13,849 nucleotides of DNA. It comes from Megasphaera sp. UBA5897 (lineage in GTDB: Bacteria; Bacillota; Negativicutes; Veillonellales; Megasphaeraceae). Location: contig DJEN01000080.1 in NCBI GenBank assembly GCA_002431345.1, positions 1 through 13,849 on the forward strand. The letters are read 5' to 3'. This document shows, in pieces, positions 13,695 through 13,849 of this stretch; position 1 is the first letter of the stretch; each line of letters begins with the position of its first letter. The notes beneath the pieces were generated by a model. That model was not told the DNA's origin, did not search any database, and saw nothing but the letters and a program-made list of their open reading frames with translations. A program made the position numbers and the translations under genes.

Positions 13695-13849
13695 GTCGCT
13701 TGCGTTTTTTTGATAGGTCAAAACAAACCATAGTTCTTTTACTATAAATATGTTACAGTCCTAATCTGCTGGTTTTTCGCTACTAAATTTAATTTAATTC
13801 TAATCTTTATCAGCGATTTTTTAATTTTGTTTTAATCTTCGTATGCTAT
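13695..13849. other. AT-rich end of the window, nothing recognised
   Basis: This stretch holds several T- and A-rich runs and no convincing ORF, promoter pair or RNA gene on either strand. It is probably the upstream region of a gene beyond the window. Confidence 0.4.

Noticed and set aside
13480..13731. 83-codon minus-strand ORF with a hydrophobic stretch
   Set aside because: It reads through the NlpC/P60 terminator and the perfect palindrome and has no good ribosome-binding site.

Overview
The window reads as a chromosomal stretch of an anaerobic Bacillota bacterium. Negativicutes of the Megasphaera/Dialister/Veillonella type is my best guess. The basis is gene content (an IscU-like scaffold paired with a GGGtGRT protein, and a double peptidoglycan-binding NlpC/P60 hydrolase), strong purine-rich Shine-Dalgarno sites and a moderate GC content. 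The taxon is inferred, since there is no rRNA or other marker gene here.

Layout. (1) 1-3689, plus strand: the end of a type I restriction-modification locus, with a 5'-truncated hsdS (only the second target-recognition half is present) overlapping a complete hsdR. hsdM and the start of hsdS lie upstream of the window. (2) 3690-3857: two back-to-back terminators between convergent genes. (3) 3858-5066, minus strand: a multi-pass membrane protein, probably a secondary transporter, with a good promoter and an adjacent palindrome. (4) 5336-8666, minus strand: a tight three-gene operon of a 22-residue-repeat protein, a MoxR-type AAA+ ATPase and a DUF2201-like metallopeptidase-fold/VWA protein, ending in a clear terminator. 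(5) 8767-9237, minus strand: a small secreted protein of unknown function. (6) 9241-9628: an AT-rich divergent regulatory region with an 11-bp tandem repeat. (7) 9629-12274, plus strand: a LysR-type regulator, then the IscU-like scaffold and the GGGtGRT protein, closed by a perfect terminator. (8) 12334-13487, plus strand: a near-consensus promoter, a leader of about 150 nt, and a secreted two-PGB-domain NlpC/P60 cell-wall hydrolase. (9) 13488-13849: a perfect 30-bp inverted repeat, a doubtful 24-codon ORF, a terminator and AT-rich sequence with nothing recognisable.

How the parts may work together. HsdS and HsdR belong to one restriction enzyme. Low GC in the HsdS recognition domain, with near-identical repeats on both sides of it, suggests the specificity domain was swapped in. 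In the MoxR operon the AAA+ ATPase probably remodels or loads the VWA protein onto a target, with the repeat protein as a likely adaptor; the physiological role is unknown. This operon and the LysR/scaffold/GGGtGRT cluster are the two parts most likely to hold undescribed biology. No RNA genes, CRISPR arrays, insertion sequences or prophage genes were seen.
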